The notes: generated from the sequence alone by a model not told the origin. DNA of 34,642 nucleotides from Kerstersia sp052103615 (GCF_052103615.1 NZ_JBQEKA010000031.1:1-34642), one strand, 5' to 3'; counted from the first letter of the stretch, positions 8,271 to 16,611 are shown. Program-made: numbers and translations.

Positions 8271-8798
8271 ATGACGGCAAAATCCATGAAAACCTCAAGC
8301 ATCCGCCTCCAGGACAGCGGCCTCACCCTCAGGCACCTTGTGCCTGGCGATCATGCCGCCTGGGCGCAGCTTTATCGGCAGTATGCCGAGTTCTATCATG
8401 TCCCGATGACCGACGCCGTGCTGGCGCGCACCTGGTCGTGGCTGATGAGCGCAGAGCACGCTGAAGAAGGAGTTGTGGCCGAACTGGCGGATAGCCGCCT
8501 GGCGGGACTGGCGCACTTCCGCTCTTATCCCAAACCCTTGCTTGGGCAGGATGCCGGTTTTCTGGATGATCTTTTTGTCTCGCCGGCGCATCGCGGGCAA
8601 GGCATTGGCCGCAGCCTGATACAGGCAGTTGCCGCTATCGCGAGCGAACGGGGCTGGCCCCAGCTGCGTTGGATTACGGCCAAGAACAACCAGCAGGCAA
8701 GGCAACTGTACGACACCGTGTCGCAAGCGACCTCATGGGTGACCTATGAGCTCAAGCCGGGTGCACACCAAGACCTGCCCGGCAAGCCGCTTGCGTAA
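8271..8798 (+). CDS. GNAT family N-acetyltransferase
   Basis: An acetyl-CoA-dependent transferase of about 175 residues. It begins with a typical SIRLQDSGLTLRHLVPGDHAAW strand-helix; the acetyl-CoA pyrophosphate loop PAHRGQGIGRSLI is at about 105-117, and NNQQARQLYDTV near the end is the usual motif B region. ATG 8271 has AGGAA 12 bases upstream; ATG 8286 is an alternative, and a GTG at 8229, two bases after the monooxygenase stop, is also in frame. It closes the operon begun by the GST gene. The acceptor substrate cannot be read from sequence; small-molecule amine or protein acetylation are both possible. Confidence 0.88.
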   Translation: MTAKSMKTSSIRLQDSGLTLRHLVPGDHAAWAQLYRQYAEFYHVPMTDAVLARTWSWLMSAEHAEEGVVAELADSRLAGLAHFRSYPKPLLGQDAGFLDDLFVSPAHRGQGIGRSLIQAVAAIASERGWPQLRWITAKNNQQARQLYDTVSQATSWVTYELKPGAHQDLPGKPLA

Positions 8799-8821
8799 CA
8801 TGGCAGGCAGCACCCTGACCT

Positions 8822-8850
8822 GGGCTTTAGGGCTTTAGGGCTTAGGGCTT
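8822..8850. repeat. 8-bp tandem repeat between convergent genes
   Basis: GGGCTTTA at 8822 and 8830, then GGGCTTA at 8838 and GGGCTT at 8845, run head to tail between the acetyltransferase stop and the HxlR gene stop. No hairpin terminator is visible between these convergent genes. Confidence 0.85.
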
Positions 8851-8901
8851 CCCCCTCCTTGCCCCTGCTGACAGTCTGAGCAGCCTGCCAGAGCGCCAGT
8901 T

Positions 8902-9393
8902 TCAGCACGGCTTGGCGTCGTCATAGCGTTGCCGATGCGCCTCTACCTGCGGCAGGTTTTCTGCCAGCCATCGGTGGATGCCTTGCAGCGCGGGCAGCAG
9001 GCTTTGCCCCAGCACTGTGAGTTGATATTCCACCCGCGGCGGCACCTCAGGAAAATAATCGCGCTCGATGAGGCCATCCCGCTCCAGGTTTCTAAGGGTC
9101 AGCGTCAGCATGCGCTGCGTAATGCCGCGCACCTCGCGCTTGATTTCGGAAAAGCGCAGCCGGTGGTCCTCCGCCATGGCCAGGCGCCAGATGACCTGCA
9201 CTGTCCATTTATCGCCTAGCCTGGCGCAAATTCCGTTCAAGGGCATAGGCTGGAAAGAGGCCTGGCTTTCCGCCCTCTCGCTTTCCTGCATGCCGTTTTC
9301 CTGAATACTGCTCTCCTGAACGCCGCTTTCCTGAACACCGCTCTCTCGGGAGCGCTTGAAATCGTCCGTCACTGCTGGGTCCATAAGTATCAT
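8902..9393 (-). CDS. HxlR family transcriptional regulator with repeat N-terminus
   Basis: A winged-helix HxlR-type regulator. The domain spans about 50-155: NGICARLGDKWTVQVIWRLA, RFSEIKREVRGITQRMLTLTLRNLERDGLI and the wing VPPRVEYQLTVLGQSL, with Cys56 at the position of the redox-sensitive Cys of some members. The first ~45 residues are not part of the family: they hold a pentapeptide array (GVQES, GVQES, SIQEN, GMQES) from a 15-bp tandem repeat at 9280-9354. Starts at 9393 or 9384 are equally plausible; a start inside at Met50 would remove the array. It is divergent from the NmrA gene, which it probably controls. Confidence 0.9.
   Translation of the reverse strand: MILMDPAVTDDFKRSRESGVQESGVQESSIQENGMQESERAESQASFQPMPLNGICARLGDKWTVQVIWRLAMAEDHRLRFSEIKREVRGITQRMLTLTLRNLERDGLIERDYFPEVPPRVEYQLTVLGQSLLPALQGIHRWLAENLPQVEAHRQRYDDAKPC
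9280..9354. repeat. 15-bp in-frame tandem repeat in HxlR gene
   Basis: Four units begin at 9280, 9295, 9310 and 9325, each close to GCTTTCCTGAACGCC, followed by a diverged fifth at 9340. They encode the pentapeptides xxQE(S/N) in the N-terminal tail of the HxlR protein. Confidence 0.9.
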
Positions 9394-9483
9394 TTTTGTG
9401 CCCGAGGTTCAAAAAAGTGCCGTCTTCCGCCGCGCGGCCAAAGAGGAAAGAATACGGCATTCTGATTTTTTGCGAGCCGAATC
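9394..9483. promoter_or_regulatory. HxlR / NmrA divergent promoter region
   Basis: A 90-bp spacer between two divergent starts. It contains a wide dyad, TGCCGT at 9418-9423 and ACGGCA at 9454-9459, each flanked on its outer side by a run of A or T. This would suit a regulator dimer pair acting on both genes, but no typical HxlR operator is clear. Confidence 0.3.
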
Positions 9484-10359
9484 ATGCATAACACCCAAGC
9501 CCCTATCCTGGTTTTTGGCGCCACAGGCCGGCAAGGCGGCGCCGTGGCCCAGGCGCTCCTGCAGCGCGGCCAACCCGTGCGCGCGTTTGTCAGAAACCCG
9601 GCTGATCCCGCCGCCATTGCGCTTCAGCAGGCCGGCGCCGACATTGTGGCTGGCTCCCTGGACGATACCAGCGCCATCGTCGCCGCCATGAAGCATGCGC
9701 ATGGGGTCTTCAGTGTGATGCCCGCTACCCTGCCGGCCGAAGACGAGGTCCGCTATGGCACACGCATCGCGGATTTGGCCGCAGAGAACCGCGTCCATCA
9801 TTTCATCTATTCCTCGGGCGCAAGCGCCAGCGACACTCTGACAGGCATTCCGCGCTTTGACGCCAAGCCCCGTATAGAGGCACACATCCGCGCGCTTGCA
9901 CTGCCGGCAAGCATCATCCGTCCCATGATTTTCATGGAAATGCTGCTGCAAACCGGCCTGCGCGCCGATGAAGGGCAACTGCTATCGCTGATTCATCCCC
10001 ATCAGTCCATCCAGCTCACCGCAGTGCAGGACATCGGAAAAATTGTCGCCGCCCTGTTCGCAGACCCAGCCAGGTTTGCAGGCCTGACATTAAAGATCGC
10101 CAGCGACAAAGTGGCGGGGCATGAACTCGAAACTGCATTCTCTGACGCTCTGGCCCGGCCCATCACCTATCACCGTTTCCCGGATGAGATGCTGGCAGCC
10201 AATGCCGATCTCGCGCATATGGCATCAAGCCTGAAAAATGGCCCGCTCGCAGAGCAGGTGGATTTCGCGTTGATGCGCGAACTTAACCCTGAACTGCTGT
10301 CCTTGCGCGCCTGGCTGGCGGGCGCGGGACGCGCAGCGCTCAGGCCCGCCAGGCCGTAG
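9484..10359 (+). CDS. NmrA-like NAD(P)-binding protein
   Basis: An atypical short-chain dehydrogenase of the NmrA/quinone-reductase-2-like group, 291 residues. The Rossmann glycine motif FGATGRQGG is at 11-19, Arg37 in FVRNP suits NADPH, and HHFIYSSGASAS takes the place of the SDR active-site strand without the YxxxK pair, so it may be a redox sensor or a quinone reductase (QorB type). It is divergent from the HxlR regulator, an arrangement often seen for redox- or aldehyde-responsive pairs. A terminator-like hairpin lies 37 bp after the stop. Function beyond NAD(P) binding is inference. Confidence 0.88.
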   Translation: MHNTQAPILVFGATGRQGGAVAQALLQRGQPVRAFVRNPADPAAIALQQAGADIVAGSLDDTSAIVAAMKHAHGVFSVMPATLPAEDEVRYGTRIADLAAENRVHHFIYSSGASASDTLTGIPRFDAKPRIEAHIRALALPASIIRPMIFMEMLLQTGLRADEGQLLSLIHPHQSIQLTAVQDIGKIVAALFADPARFAGLTLKIASDKVAGHELETAFSDALARPITYHRFPDEMLAANADLAHMASSLKNGPLAEQVDFALMRELNPELLSLRAWLAGAGRAALRPARP

Positions 10360-10395
10360 CCCCGCCATTTTCCGGGCTGCCGGTCGTGAAATGAA

Positions 10396-10421
10396 AAATG
10401 CCTCCCGTCAGGGAGGCATTT
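10396..10421 (-). terminator. Terminator of the pdh operon, possibly bidirectional
   Basis: An 11-bp perfect stem AAATGCCTCCC / GGGAGGCATTT has the loop GTCA. On the minus strand the stem ends in a T-run (plus-strand AAAAA at 10394-10398), so it best fits the end of lpdA transcripts 50 bp downstream of its stop. It lies between convergent genes and could also stop the NmrA transcript. Confidence 0.82.
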
Positions 10422-10470
10422 CATACGGATACCGGCGGCTGGCCGGCATCCTGCTGCGAACCGTGCAGAT

Positions 10471-12258
10471 TTATTTGCGGCGCACTGGCGGCAAGTCGGT
10501 GCAATGGCCCTCAGCCGCTTCAGCTGCCATGCCCACCGATTCACCCAGGGTCGGGTGCGGGTGGATGGTCTTGCCGATATCGACGCTGTCAGCGCCCATT
10601 TCCACGGCCAGCGCCACTTCGCTGATGAGGTCGCCCGCATGCGTGCCAACGATGCCGCCACCCAGCACCCGATGCGTTTCGGCATCGAAAATCAGCTTGG
10701 TGAAGCCTTCGTCACGGCCATTGGCAATGGCGCGGCCCGACGCTGCCCAGGGGAAGACACCCTTGGTGATCTTCACGCCCTGCTTCTTGGCATCATCTTC
10801 CGTCAGACCCACCCAGGCCACTTCAGGATCCGTGTAGGCGACCGAGGGAATGACACGCGGCTCGAAGGCAGCTTTTTCGCCAGCGATGACTTCCGCGGCA
10901 ACATGCGCTTCATGCACGGCCTTGTGCGCCAGCATCGGTTGCCCGACGATGTCGCCAATGGCGAAGATGTGCGGCACGTTGGTGCGCATTTGTTCGTCAA
11001 CGGCAATGAAGCCGCGTTCGTCAACACGCACACCCGCCTTGTCCGCATCAATCCGGCTGCCGTTGGGACGACGGCCCACGGCTTGCAGCACCAGGTCATA
11101 GCGTTGCGGTTCGGTCGGCGCGCCCTCGCCTTCAAAGCTGACATAAATGCCATCTTCACGGGCTTCGGCCCCTACCGTCTTGGTCTTGAGCCAGATATTG
11201 TCGAAACGCGCGGCATTATGCTTCTGCCAGACTTTGACCATATCCCGGTCAGCGCCTTGCATCAGGCCATCCTGCATTTCCACGACATCCAGGCGCGAGC
11301 CCAGCGCGGAATACACCGTACCCATTTCCAGGCCGATGATGCCGCCGCCGACAATCAGCATTTTCTTGGGCTGGCTGCGCAGTTCCAGCGCGCCGGTAGA
11401 ATCGACGACGCGCGGGTCTTCCGGCATGAACGGCAGTTTCACCGATTGGCTGCCTGCTGCGATGATGGCATGCTTGAAGCGCACCACTTTTTCGCCGCCA
11501 GCAGCCAGTGCCACCTTGATGTGATGCGGGTCGGCAAATAGCCCGGTGCCCTGCACCACTTCCACCTTGCGCGCCTTGGCCATGCCAGCCAGGCCGCCGG
11601 TCAATTTGGCAATGACGCCTTCCTTGAAGCTGCGCAGCTTGTCCAGGTCGATAACCGGTTCGCCGAAGCTGATGCCGTGCTCGGCCTGCGCCCGTGCTTC
11701 ATCAATGATGGAAGCGCTATGCAGCAGTGCCTTGGACGGAATGCAGCCCACGTTCAGACAAACGCCGCCCAGCGTGCTGTAGCGTTCGACCAGGGCAACC
11801 TTCAGCCCCAGGTCGGCAGCGCGGAAGGCGGCGGAGTAACCGCCAGGGCCAGCGCCCAGCACCACGACATCAACGTCGATATCGGCAGCGCCAGCAAAGC
11901 TGGCGGCTTGCGGCGCGGGTGCAGCGTCGGCCTTGGCCGCAGGCGCTTCCGCCTTGGCGGCGGGCGCAGGTGCAGGTGCGGCTTCAGCCTTCGCCGGAGC
12001 TTCGGCTTCGGCAGCAGCGCCAGCCTCAACTTCCAGGATTACCGAACCTTCCTTGACCTTGTCGCCAACATTGACCTTCACCGACTTCACCACGCCGCCC
12101 GCAGACGACGGGATTTCCATCGAGGCCTTGTCAGATTCCACCGTAATCAGGCTTTGCTCGGCTTCAACCGTATCGCCAACCGCAACCATCACCTCGATGA
12201 CTTCGACACTTTCGAAATCACCAATATCCGGTACCTTGATCTCTACGAGTTTGCTCAT
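10471..12258 (-). CDS. lpdA: PDH E3: lipoyl-domain dihydrolipoamide dehydrogenase
   Basis: Reoxidises the dihydrolipoyl groups of E2 with NAD+ in the pyruvate dehydrogenase complex. The 595 residues are longer than classical E3 (about 470) because of an N-terminal lipoyl domain (1-80, lipoylated Lys44 in ESDKASME) and an Ala/Pro linker (about 80-125). The FAD motif GAGPGG is at 135-140, the redox disulfide CLNVGC uses Cys167 and Cys172, the NAD site GGGIIG is near 309 and the C-terminal HPHPTLGE carries the catalytic His-Glu pair. Such lipoylated E3 proteins are known from Ralstonia and Neisseria. It follows aceF by 10 bp. The first ~76 codons are nearly identical in DNA to those of aceF. Confidence 0.96.
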   Translation of the reverse strand: MSKLVEIKVPDIGDFESVEVIEVMVAVGDTVEAEQSLITVESDKASMEIPSSAGGVVKSVKVNVGDKVKEGSVILEVEAGAAAEAEAPAKAEAAPAPAPAAKAEAPAAKADAAPAPQAASFAGAADIDVDVVVLGAGPGGYSAAFRAADLGLKVALVERYSTLGGVCLNVGCIPSKALLHSASIIDEARAQAEHGISFGEPVIDLDKLRSFKEGVIAKLTGGLAGMAKARKVEVVQGTGLFADPHHIKVALAAGGEKVVRFKHAIIAAGSQSVKLPFMPEDPRVVDSTGALELRSQPKKMLIVGGGIIGLEMGTVYSALGSRLDVVEMQDGLMQGADRDMVKVWQKHNAARFDNIWLKTKTVGAEAREDGIYVSFEGEGAPTEPQRYDLVLQAVGRRPNGSRIDADKAGVRVDERGFIAVDEQMRTNVPHIFAIGDIVGQPMLAHKAVHEAHVAAEVIAGEKAAFEPRVIPSVAYTDPEVAWVGLTEDDAKKQGVKITKGVFPWAASGRAIANGRDEGFTKLIFDAETHRVLGGGIVGTHAGDLISEVALAVEMGADSVDIGKTIHPHPTLGESVGMAAEAAEGHCTDLPPVRRK

Positions 12259-12261
12259 ATT
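12024..12261 (-). repeat. Duplicated lipoyl-domain DNA, copy in lpdA
   Basis: This 238-bp segment aligns with 13381-13618 in aceF without gaps at four mismatches (12031, 12040, 12046, 12073), all silent. The final 188 bp, through the start codon and three bases before it, are identical. Similarity continues into the Ala/Pro linker after a 6-bp indel. Confidence 0.95.
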
Positions 12262-12268
12262 TCAGTCC

Positions 12269-13615
12269 TCACAGAGCGATGCGGCGGAAATCGGCCAGCA
12301 GCGCGCCCAGGTACGCATTGAAGCGAGCGGCAGCCGCGCCGTCGATGACGCGGTGGTCATAGGACAGCGACAGCGGCAGGGTCAGACGCGGCACGAACTG
12401 CTTGCCATCCCAGACCGGCTTCTGATACGAACGGGAGGCGCCCAGAATGGCGACTTCGGGTGCATTGATAATAGGCGTGAAGTGCGTGCCGCCAATGCCG
12501 CCGAGCGACGAAATGGAGAAGCAGCCGCCCTGCATTTCCGACGGCGACAGCTTGCCATCGCGGGCCTTTTTGGCCAGATCCGACATTTCCTTGGCCAGCT
12601 CGACGATCCCTTTCTGGTCCGCGTCACGGATCACCGGCACCACCAGCCCGTTGGGCGTATCGGCGGCAAAGCCGATGTGGTAGTACTGCTTGAGCACCAG
12701 CGTATCGCCATCCAGCGAGGCATTGAACTCGGGGAATTTCTTCAGCGCGGCAACCACGGCCTTGATCAGGAAAGCCAGCATGGTGAACTTCACCCCTGCC
12801 TTTTCATATTCCTTGTTCAAGGTCACGCGCAGCGCTTCCAGTTCCGTGATGTCCGCTTCGTCATTATTGGTGACGTGCGGGATCATGACCCAGTTGCGAT
12901 GCAGGTTGGCACCGGAAATTTTCTTGATGCGCGACAGCGGCTTGGCTTCGATAGGACCAAACTTGGTGAAGTCCACCTTCGGCCAGGGCAGCAGGCCCAG
13001 CGCGGCGCCATCGGCGCTGCCGCTGGACGCGCCTTGCACTGCGCCGCCGGAAGCCAGCGCCTTTTTGACGTACTGGCGCACGTCATCGTGGGTCACGCGG
13101 TTTTTCGCGCCGCTGCCTTGCACCTTGAGCAGATCCACACCCAGTTCACGCGCAAATTTGCGTACCGAGGGCGAAGCGTGCGCCAGCTTGTTGCCGGACA
13201 GGTCGGCAGGCGCCAGCGCAGCGGTCGGCGTCGGCTTTTCAGCACTGGGGGCCGGTGCGGCGGCTTCAGCCTTGGCTGCAGGCGCAGGTGCGGCCTCGGC
13301 CTTGGCCGGAGCGGCTTCCGCCTTGGCAGCGGGCGCAGGCGCGGCTTCAGCCTTCGCCGGAGCTTCGGCAGCAGCGCCAGCCTCAACCTCCAGGATCACC
13401 GAGCCTTCCTTGACCTTGTCGCCAACATTAACCTTCACCGACTTCACCACGCCGCCCGCAGACGACGGGATTTCCATCGAGGCCTTGTCAGATTCCACCG
13501 TAATCAGGCTTTGCTCGGCTTCAACCGTATCGCCAACCGCAACCATCACCTCGATGACTTCGACACTTTCGAAATCACCAATATCCGGTACCTTGATCTC
13601 TACGAGTTTGCTCAT
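12269..13615 (-). CDS. aceF: PDH E2: dihydrolipoamide acetyltransferase
   Basis: The core of the pyruvate dehydrogenase complex, transferring the acetyl group from lipoamide to CoA. The 448 residues hold one lipoyl domain (1-80, Lys44), an Ala/Pro/Lys-rich swinging linker (about 80-140) made of repeated AEAAPA-type units, a peripheral-subunit-binding domain (about 145-183, ASPSVRKFARELGVDL) and the catalytic domain with the C-terminal DHRVIDGA motif (His421, Asp425). E. coli E2 has three lipoyl domains; here there is one, with another on E3. It lies 14 bp after aceE and 10 bp before lpdA in one operon. Confidence 0.96.
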   Translation of the reverse strand: MSKLVEIKVPDIGDFESVEVIEVMVAVGDTVEAEQSLITVESDKASMEIPSSAGGVVKSVKVNVGDKVKEGSVILEVEAGAAAEAPAKAEAAPAPAAKAEAAPAKAEAAPAPAAKAEAAAPAPSAEKPTPTAALAPADLSGNKLAHASPSVRKFARELGVDLLKVQGSGAKNRVTHDDVRQYVKKALASGGAVQGASSGSADGAALGLLPWPKVDFTKFGPIEAKPLSRIKKISGANLHRNWVMIPHVTNNDEADITELEALRVTLNKEYEKAGVKFTMLAFLIKAVVAALKKFPEFNASLDGDTLVLKQYYHIGFAADTPNGLVVPVIRDADQKGIVELAKEMSDLAKKARDGKLSPSEMQGGCFSISSLGGIGGTHFTPIINAPEVAILGASRSYQKPVWDGKQFVPRLTLPLSLSYDHRVIDGAAAARFNAYLGALLADFRRIAL

Positions 13616-13618
13616 ATT
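13381..13618 (-). repeat. Duplicated lipoyl-domain DNA, copy in aceF
   Basis: Partner of 12024-12261. The copies are 1357 bp apart in direct orientation with four silent differences. Confidence 0.95.
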
Positions 13619-13629
13619 CTTTGTCCCCT

Positions 13630-16335
13630 TTACGCGTACTGCGGGTTGGCCTTGTTCGGGTTAATGCCGTACTTCTTGATGGCTTCGGCCATCTTGGCGC
13701 GCGGCAGCTTGCCTTCGTCAGCCAGCGACTTGAGCGCGGCCAGGACGATGAAGTGGCGGTCAACTTCGAAGTGCTCACGCAGCTTGTAGCGGTAATCCGA
13801 ACGGCCATAACCGTCGGTGCCCAGCACATGGTAGCGGCGGCCTTCCGGCATGAAGGGACGGATCTGGTCGGCGAACATCTTGATGTAGTCCGTCGAAGCC
13901 ACGATCGGGCCTTCGCTTTGCTCCAGCACTTGGGTCACATAGGGCTTGGGCGCATCGGCTTCCGGGTGCAACAGCGCCTGACGCTCCGCATCCAGGCCAT
14001 CGCGGCGCAGTTCGGTGAAGCTGGTCACGCTCCAGACGTCAGCGGCAACGCCCCAGTCTTCGCTCAGCAGCGTTTGCGCTGCCAGGGATTCACGCAAGAT
14101 GGTGCCGGAACCCAGCAGTTGCACGCGCAACTTGCCTTCCCCGCCAGCCTTCAGCTTGTACATGCCGCGGATGATGCCTTCCTCGTCGCCTTCGTTCAGG
14201 CCAGGCTGGGCATAGTTCTCGTTCATCACCGTGATGTAGTAGAAGACGTTTTCCTGATCTTCCACCATGCGCTTCAGGCCGCGCTGGATGATGACGGCCA
14301 GTTCGTGGCCGAAGGTCGGGTCATAGGACACGCAGTTCGGAATCAATGCCGACTGGATGTGGCTATGGCCATCTTCGTGCTGCAGACCTTCGCCGTTCAG
14401 CGTGGTGCGGCCAGCCGTGCCGCCCAGCAAGAAGCCGCGCGCTTGCATATCGCCAGCGGCCCAGGCCAGATCGCCGATACGCTGGAAGCCGAACATCGAG
14501 TAATAGATATAGAACGGAATCATGACGCGGTTGTTCGTCGAGTACGACGTTGCCGCGGCAATCCAGGAGCTGAACGCGCCTGCTTCGTTGATGCCTTCCT
14601 GCAGCAGCTGGCCGTTGGCCGCTTCCTTGTAGTACATCACTTGGTCTTTATCGACCGGCACATACTTCTGGCCTTCCGGCGCATAAATACCGATCTGGCG
14701 GAACAGGCCTTCCATCCCGAAGGTGCGCGATTCGTCGGCCAGAATGGGCACGACGCGCGGCGCCAGGGTCTTGTCACGCAGGATCTGGTTCAGAATGCGG
14801 ACGAAAGACTGGGTCGTGGAAATTTCACGGCCTTCCGCTGTCGGCTCCAGCACCGCCTTGAAGGTATCCAGCGCAGGCACGGTCAGGCGCTCATCGGAGG
14901 TACGGCGGCGCTTGGGCAGGTAACCGCCCAGGTCAGCACGGCGTTCCTGCAGGTACTTCATTTCGGCGGACTCGTCAGCCGGCTTGAAGTAAGGCAGTTC
15001 TTCCAGCTTGTCATCCGGCACGGGAATATTGAAGCGGTCACGGAATTCGCGGATGGCGTCCAGATCCAGCTTCTTCTTCTGGTGCGTCGGGTTCTTGGCC
15101 TGGCCGTCATGACCCAGGCCGTAGCCCTTGATGGTCTTGGCCAGAATCACCGTGGGCTGGCCATCATGCTCGGTGGCCGACTTGAAGGCAGCATACACCT
15201 TGTGCGGATCATGGCCGCCGCGATTCAGGCGCCAGACATCGTTGTCGCTCATGCGGGCGACCATTTCCAGCAGCTTGGGATGTTTGGCGAAGAAGTTGTC
15301 GCGCACGAACTTGCCGTCGTTGGCCTTGTACGCCTGGTACTCGCCGTCCACGGTGTCTTCCATGATCTTGCGCAGGATGCCTTCCTTGTCGCGCGCCAGA
15401 AGCGGATCCCAGTAACCGCCCCAGATCAGCTTGATGACGTTCCAGCCAGCGCCGCGGAAATCGCCTTCCAGTTCCTGGATGATCTTGCCGTTGCCGCGCA
15501 CCGGGCCATCCAGGCGTTGCAGGTTGCAGTTGATGACGAAAATCAGGTTGTCGAGCTTTTCACGCGCGGCCAGGCTGATAGCGCCCTTGGATTCCGGCTC
15601 GTCCATTTCGCCGTCGCCGCAGAATACCCAGACCTTGCGCTTGCTGGTATCGGCAATGCCGCGGGCATGCAGGTACTTCAGGAAACGCGCCTGGTAAATC
15701 GCCATCAGCGGGCCCAGGCCCATGGACACCGTCGGGAATTGCCAGAATTCCGGCATCAGCTTCGGGTGCGGGTAGGACGACAGGCCCTTGCCGTCAACTT
15801 CCTGGCGGAAATTGTCCAGCTGCTCTTCGGTCAGGCGGCCTTCCAGGTAGGCGCGGGCATAGATGCCGGGCGAGGAGTGACCCTGGAAGTACACCAGGTC
15901 GCCGCCGTGGTCTTCGGTATCGCCATGCCAGAAGTGGTTCTGGCCGGTGCCTATCATGGTGGCCAGCGAGGCGAACGAGGCCAGGTGGCCGCCCAGGTCG
16001 CCGCCATCGGGCGGCGTGTTGCGGTTGGCGCGAACAACCATGGCCATGGCATTCCAGCGCACATAAGCGCGGATGCGGGCTTCCAGCTCCAGATTGCCGG
16101 GATGGCCGGGCTGCAGGGCTTCGGGAATGGTGTTGACGTACGCGGTATTGGGCGAGAAAGGAATGTGGGCGCCAGAGCGGCGCGCCTGGTCAATCAGGCG
16201 TTCAATCAGGAAGTGGGCGCGCTCCGGCCCCTCCTGTTCCAGTACCGCGGCCAGGGCATCCAGCCATTCCTGGGTTTCAAGGCTGTCGATGTCTTGCGCC
16301 GTCGAGCTTTGATCGACGTTCTCTTGTGCGGACAT
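13630..16335 (-). CDS. aceE: Pyruvate dehydrogenase E1 component (homodimeric type)
   Basis: Thiamine-diphosphate-dependent decarboxylation of pyruvate and reductive acetylation of E2 lipoyl groups. From ATG 16335 it has 901 residues, the size of homodimeric E1. The ThDP motif runs from GDGEMDEPES (about 240-249) to INCN (about 268-271). Start choice: AAGGAG lies 7 bases before ATG 16335, whereas the open frame continues 41 residues upstream through leader sequence with no family likeness. It is first gene of aceE-aceF-lpdA and is divergent from the histidine kinase gene. A sigma-70-like promoter at 16612-16640 implies an untranslated leader of about 270 bases. Confidence 0.97.
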   Translation of the reverse strand: MSAQENVDQSSTAQDIDSLETQEWLDALAAVLEQEGPERAHFLIERLIDQARRSGAHIPFSPNTAYVNTIPEALQPGHPGNLELEARIRAYVRWNAMAMVVRANRNTPPDGGDLGGHLASFASLATMIGTGQNHFWHGDTEDHGGDLVYFQGHSSPGIYARAYLEGRLTEEQLDNFRQEVDGKGLSSYPHPKLMPEFWQFPTVSMGLGPLMAIYQARFLKYLHARGIADTSKRKVWVFCGDGEMDEPESKGAISLAAREKLDNLIFVINCNLQRLDGPVRGNGKIIQELEGDFRGAGWNVIKLIWGGYWDPLLARDKEGILRKIMEDTVDGEYQAYKANDGKFVRDNFFAKHPKLLEMVARMSDNDVWRLNRGGHDPHKVYAAFKSATEHDGQPTVILAKTIKGYGLGHDGQAKNPTHQKKKLDLDAIREFRDRFNIPVPDDKLEELPYFKPADESAEMKYLQERRADLGGYLPKRRRTSDERLTVPALDTFKAVLEPTAEGREISTTQSFVRILNQILRDKTLAPRVVPILADESRTFGMEGLFRQIGIYAPEGQKYVPVDKDQVMYYKEAANGQLLQEGINEAGAFSSWIAAATSYSTNNRVMIPFYIYYSMFGFQRIGDLAWAAGDMQARGFLLGGTAGRTTLNGEGLQHEDGHSHIQSALIPNCVSYDPTFGHELAVIIQRGLKRMVEDQENVFYYITVMNENYAQPGLNEGDEEGIIRGMYKLKAGGEGKLRVQLLGSGTILRESLAAQTLLSEDWGVAADVWSVTSFTELRRDGLDAERQALLHPEADAPKPYVTQVLEQSEGPIVASTDYIKMFADQIRPFMPEGRRYHVLGTDGYGRSDYRYKLREHFEVDRHFIVLAALKSLADEGKLPRAKMAEAIKKYGINPNKANPQYA

Positions 16336-16592
16336 AAGGTGTCTCCTTATCTTGGATGGACGGGCGAAGCCGGAAGCAACCGGCTTGATCCAGATTTCTG
16401 CGCTGCTTTGCCCAGGCTCCCAGCCTTGGCTGGATGTCTCGGCCCCACTATCAGTCATGAATCACTCGGTGCCGCAGTATTGCTGCGGAACCGGTATCGC
16501 TTGCCTGCTGCCAGTATCAGGTATCCCTGTGCCGGTTGCAGCGTGCAGGCCTCGGCATGACTGCTGACGGGGCTTCCTTTTCGTAACCTAGC

Positions 16593-16602
16593 ATAACGTT
16601 AT
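16593..16602. promoter_or_regulatory. ATAACGTTAT palindrome at the aceE start region
   Basis: A perfect 10-bp palindrome at about +3 to +12 of the predicted aceE transcript. It lies inside a wider dyad CCTAG (16587-16591) / CTAGG (16615-16619). The position would suit a repressor, but the sequence is not the E. coli PdhR site, so the binding protein is unknown. Confidence 0.4.
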
Positions 16603-16611
16603 CGCAAATAC

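Noticed and set aside
8822..9354. CRISPR-like array
   Set aside because: The repeats are 8-15 bp head to tail without spacers, and no cas gene is present.
11930..12020. Ala/Pro-rich repeats in lpdA and aceF as independent repeat elements
   Set aside because: They encode the flexible linkers expected after lipoyl domains, so the low complexity is explained by function.
16336..16458. 41-residue N-terminal extension of AceE
   Set aside because: ATG 16335 has AAGGAG at 7 bases and gives the usual E1 start; the extension is leader sequence.
13621..16560. 979-codon open frame antisense to aceE and further long antisense frames (569-2182, 16804-18645, 19700-21523, 25730-27523)
   Set aside because: Each lies opposite a protein with clear family motifs. 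In GC-rich genes with biased third positions stop codons are rare on the other strand, and the translated products show no domain or plausible composition.
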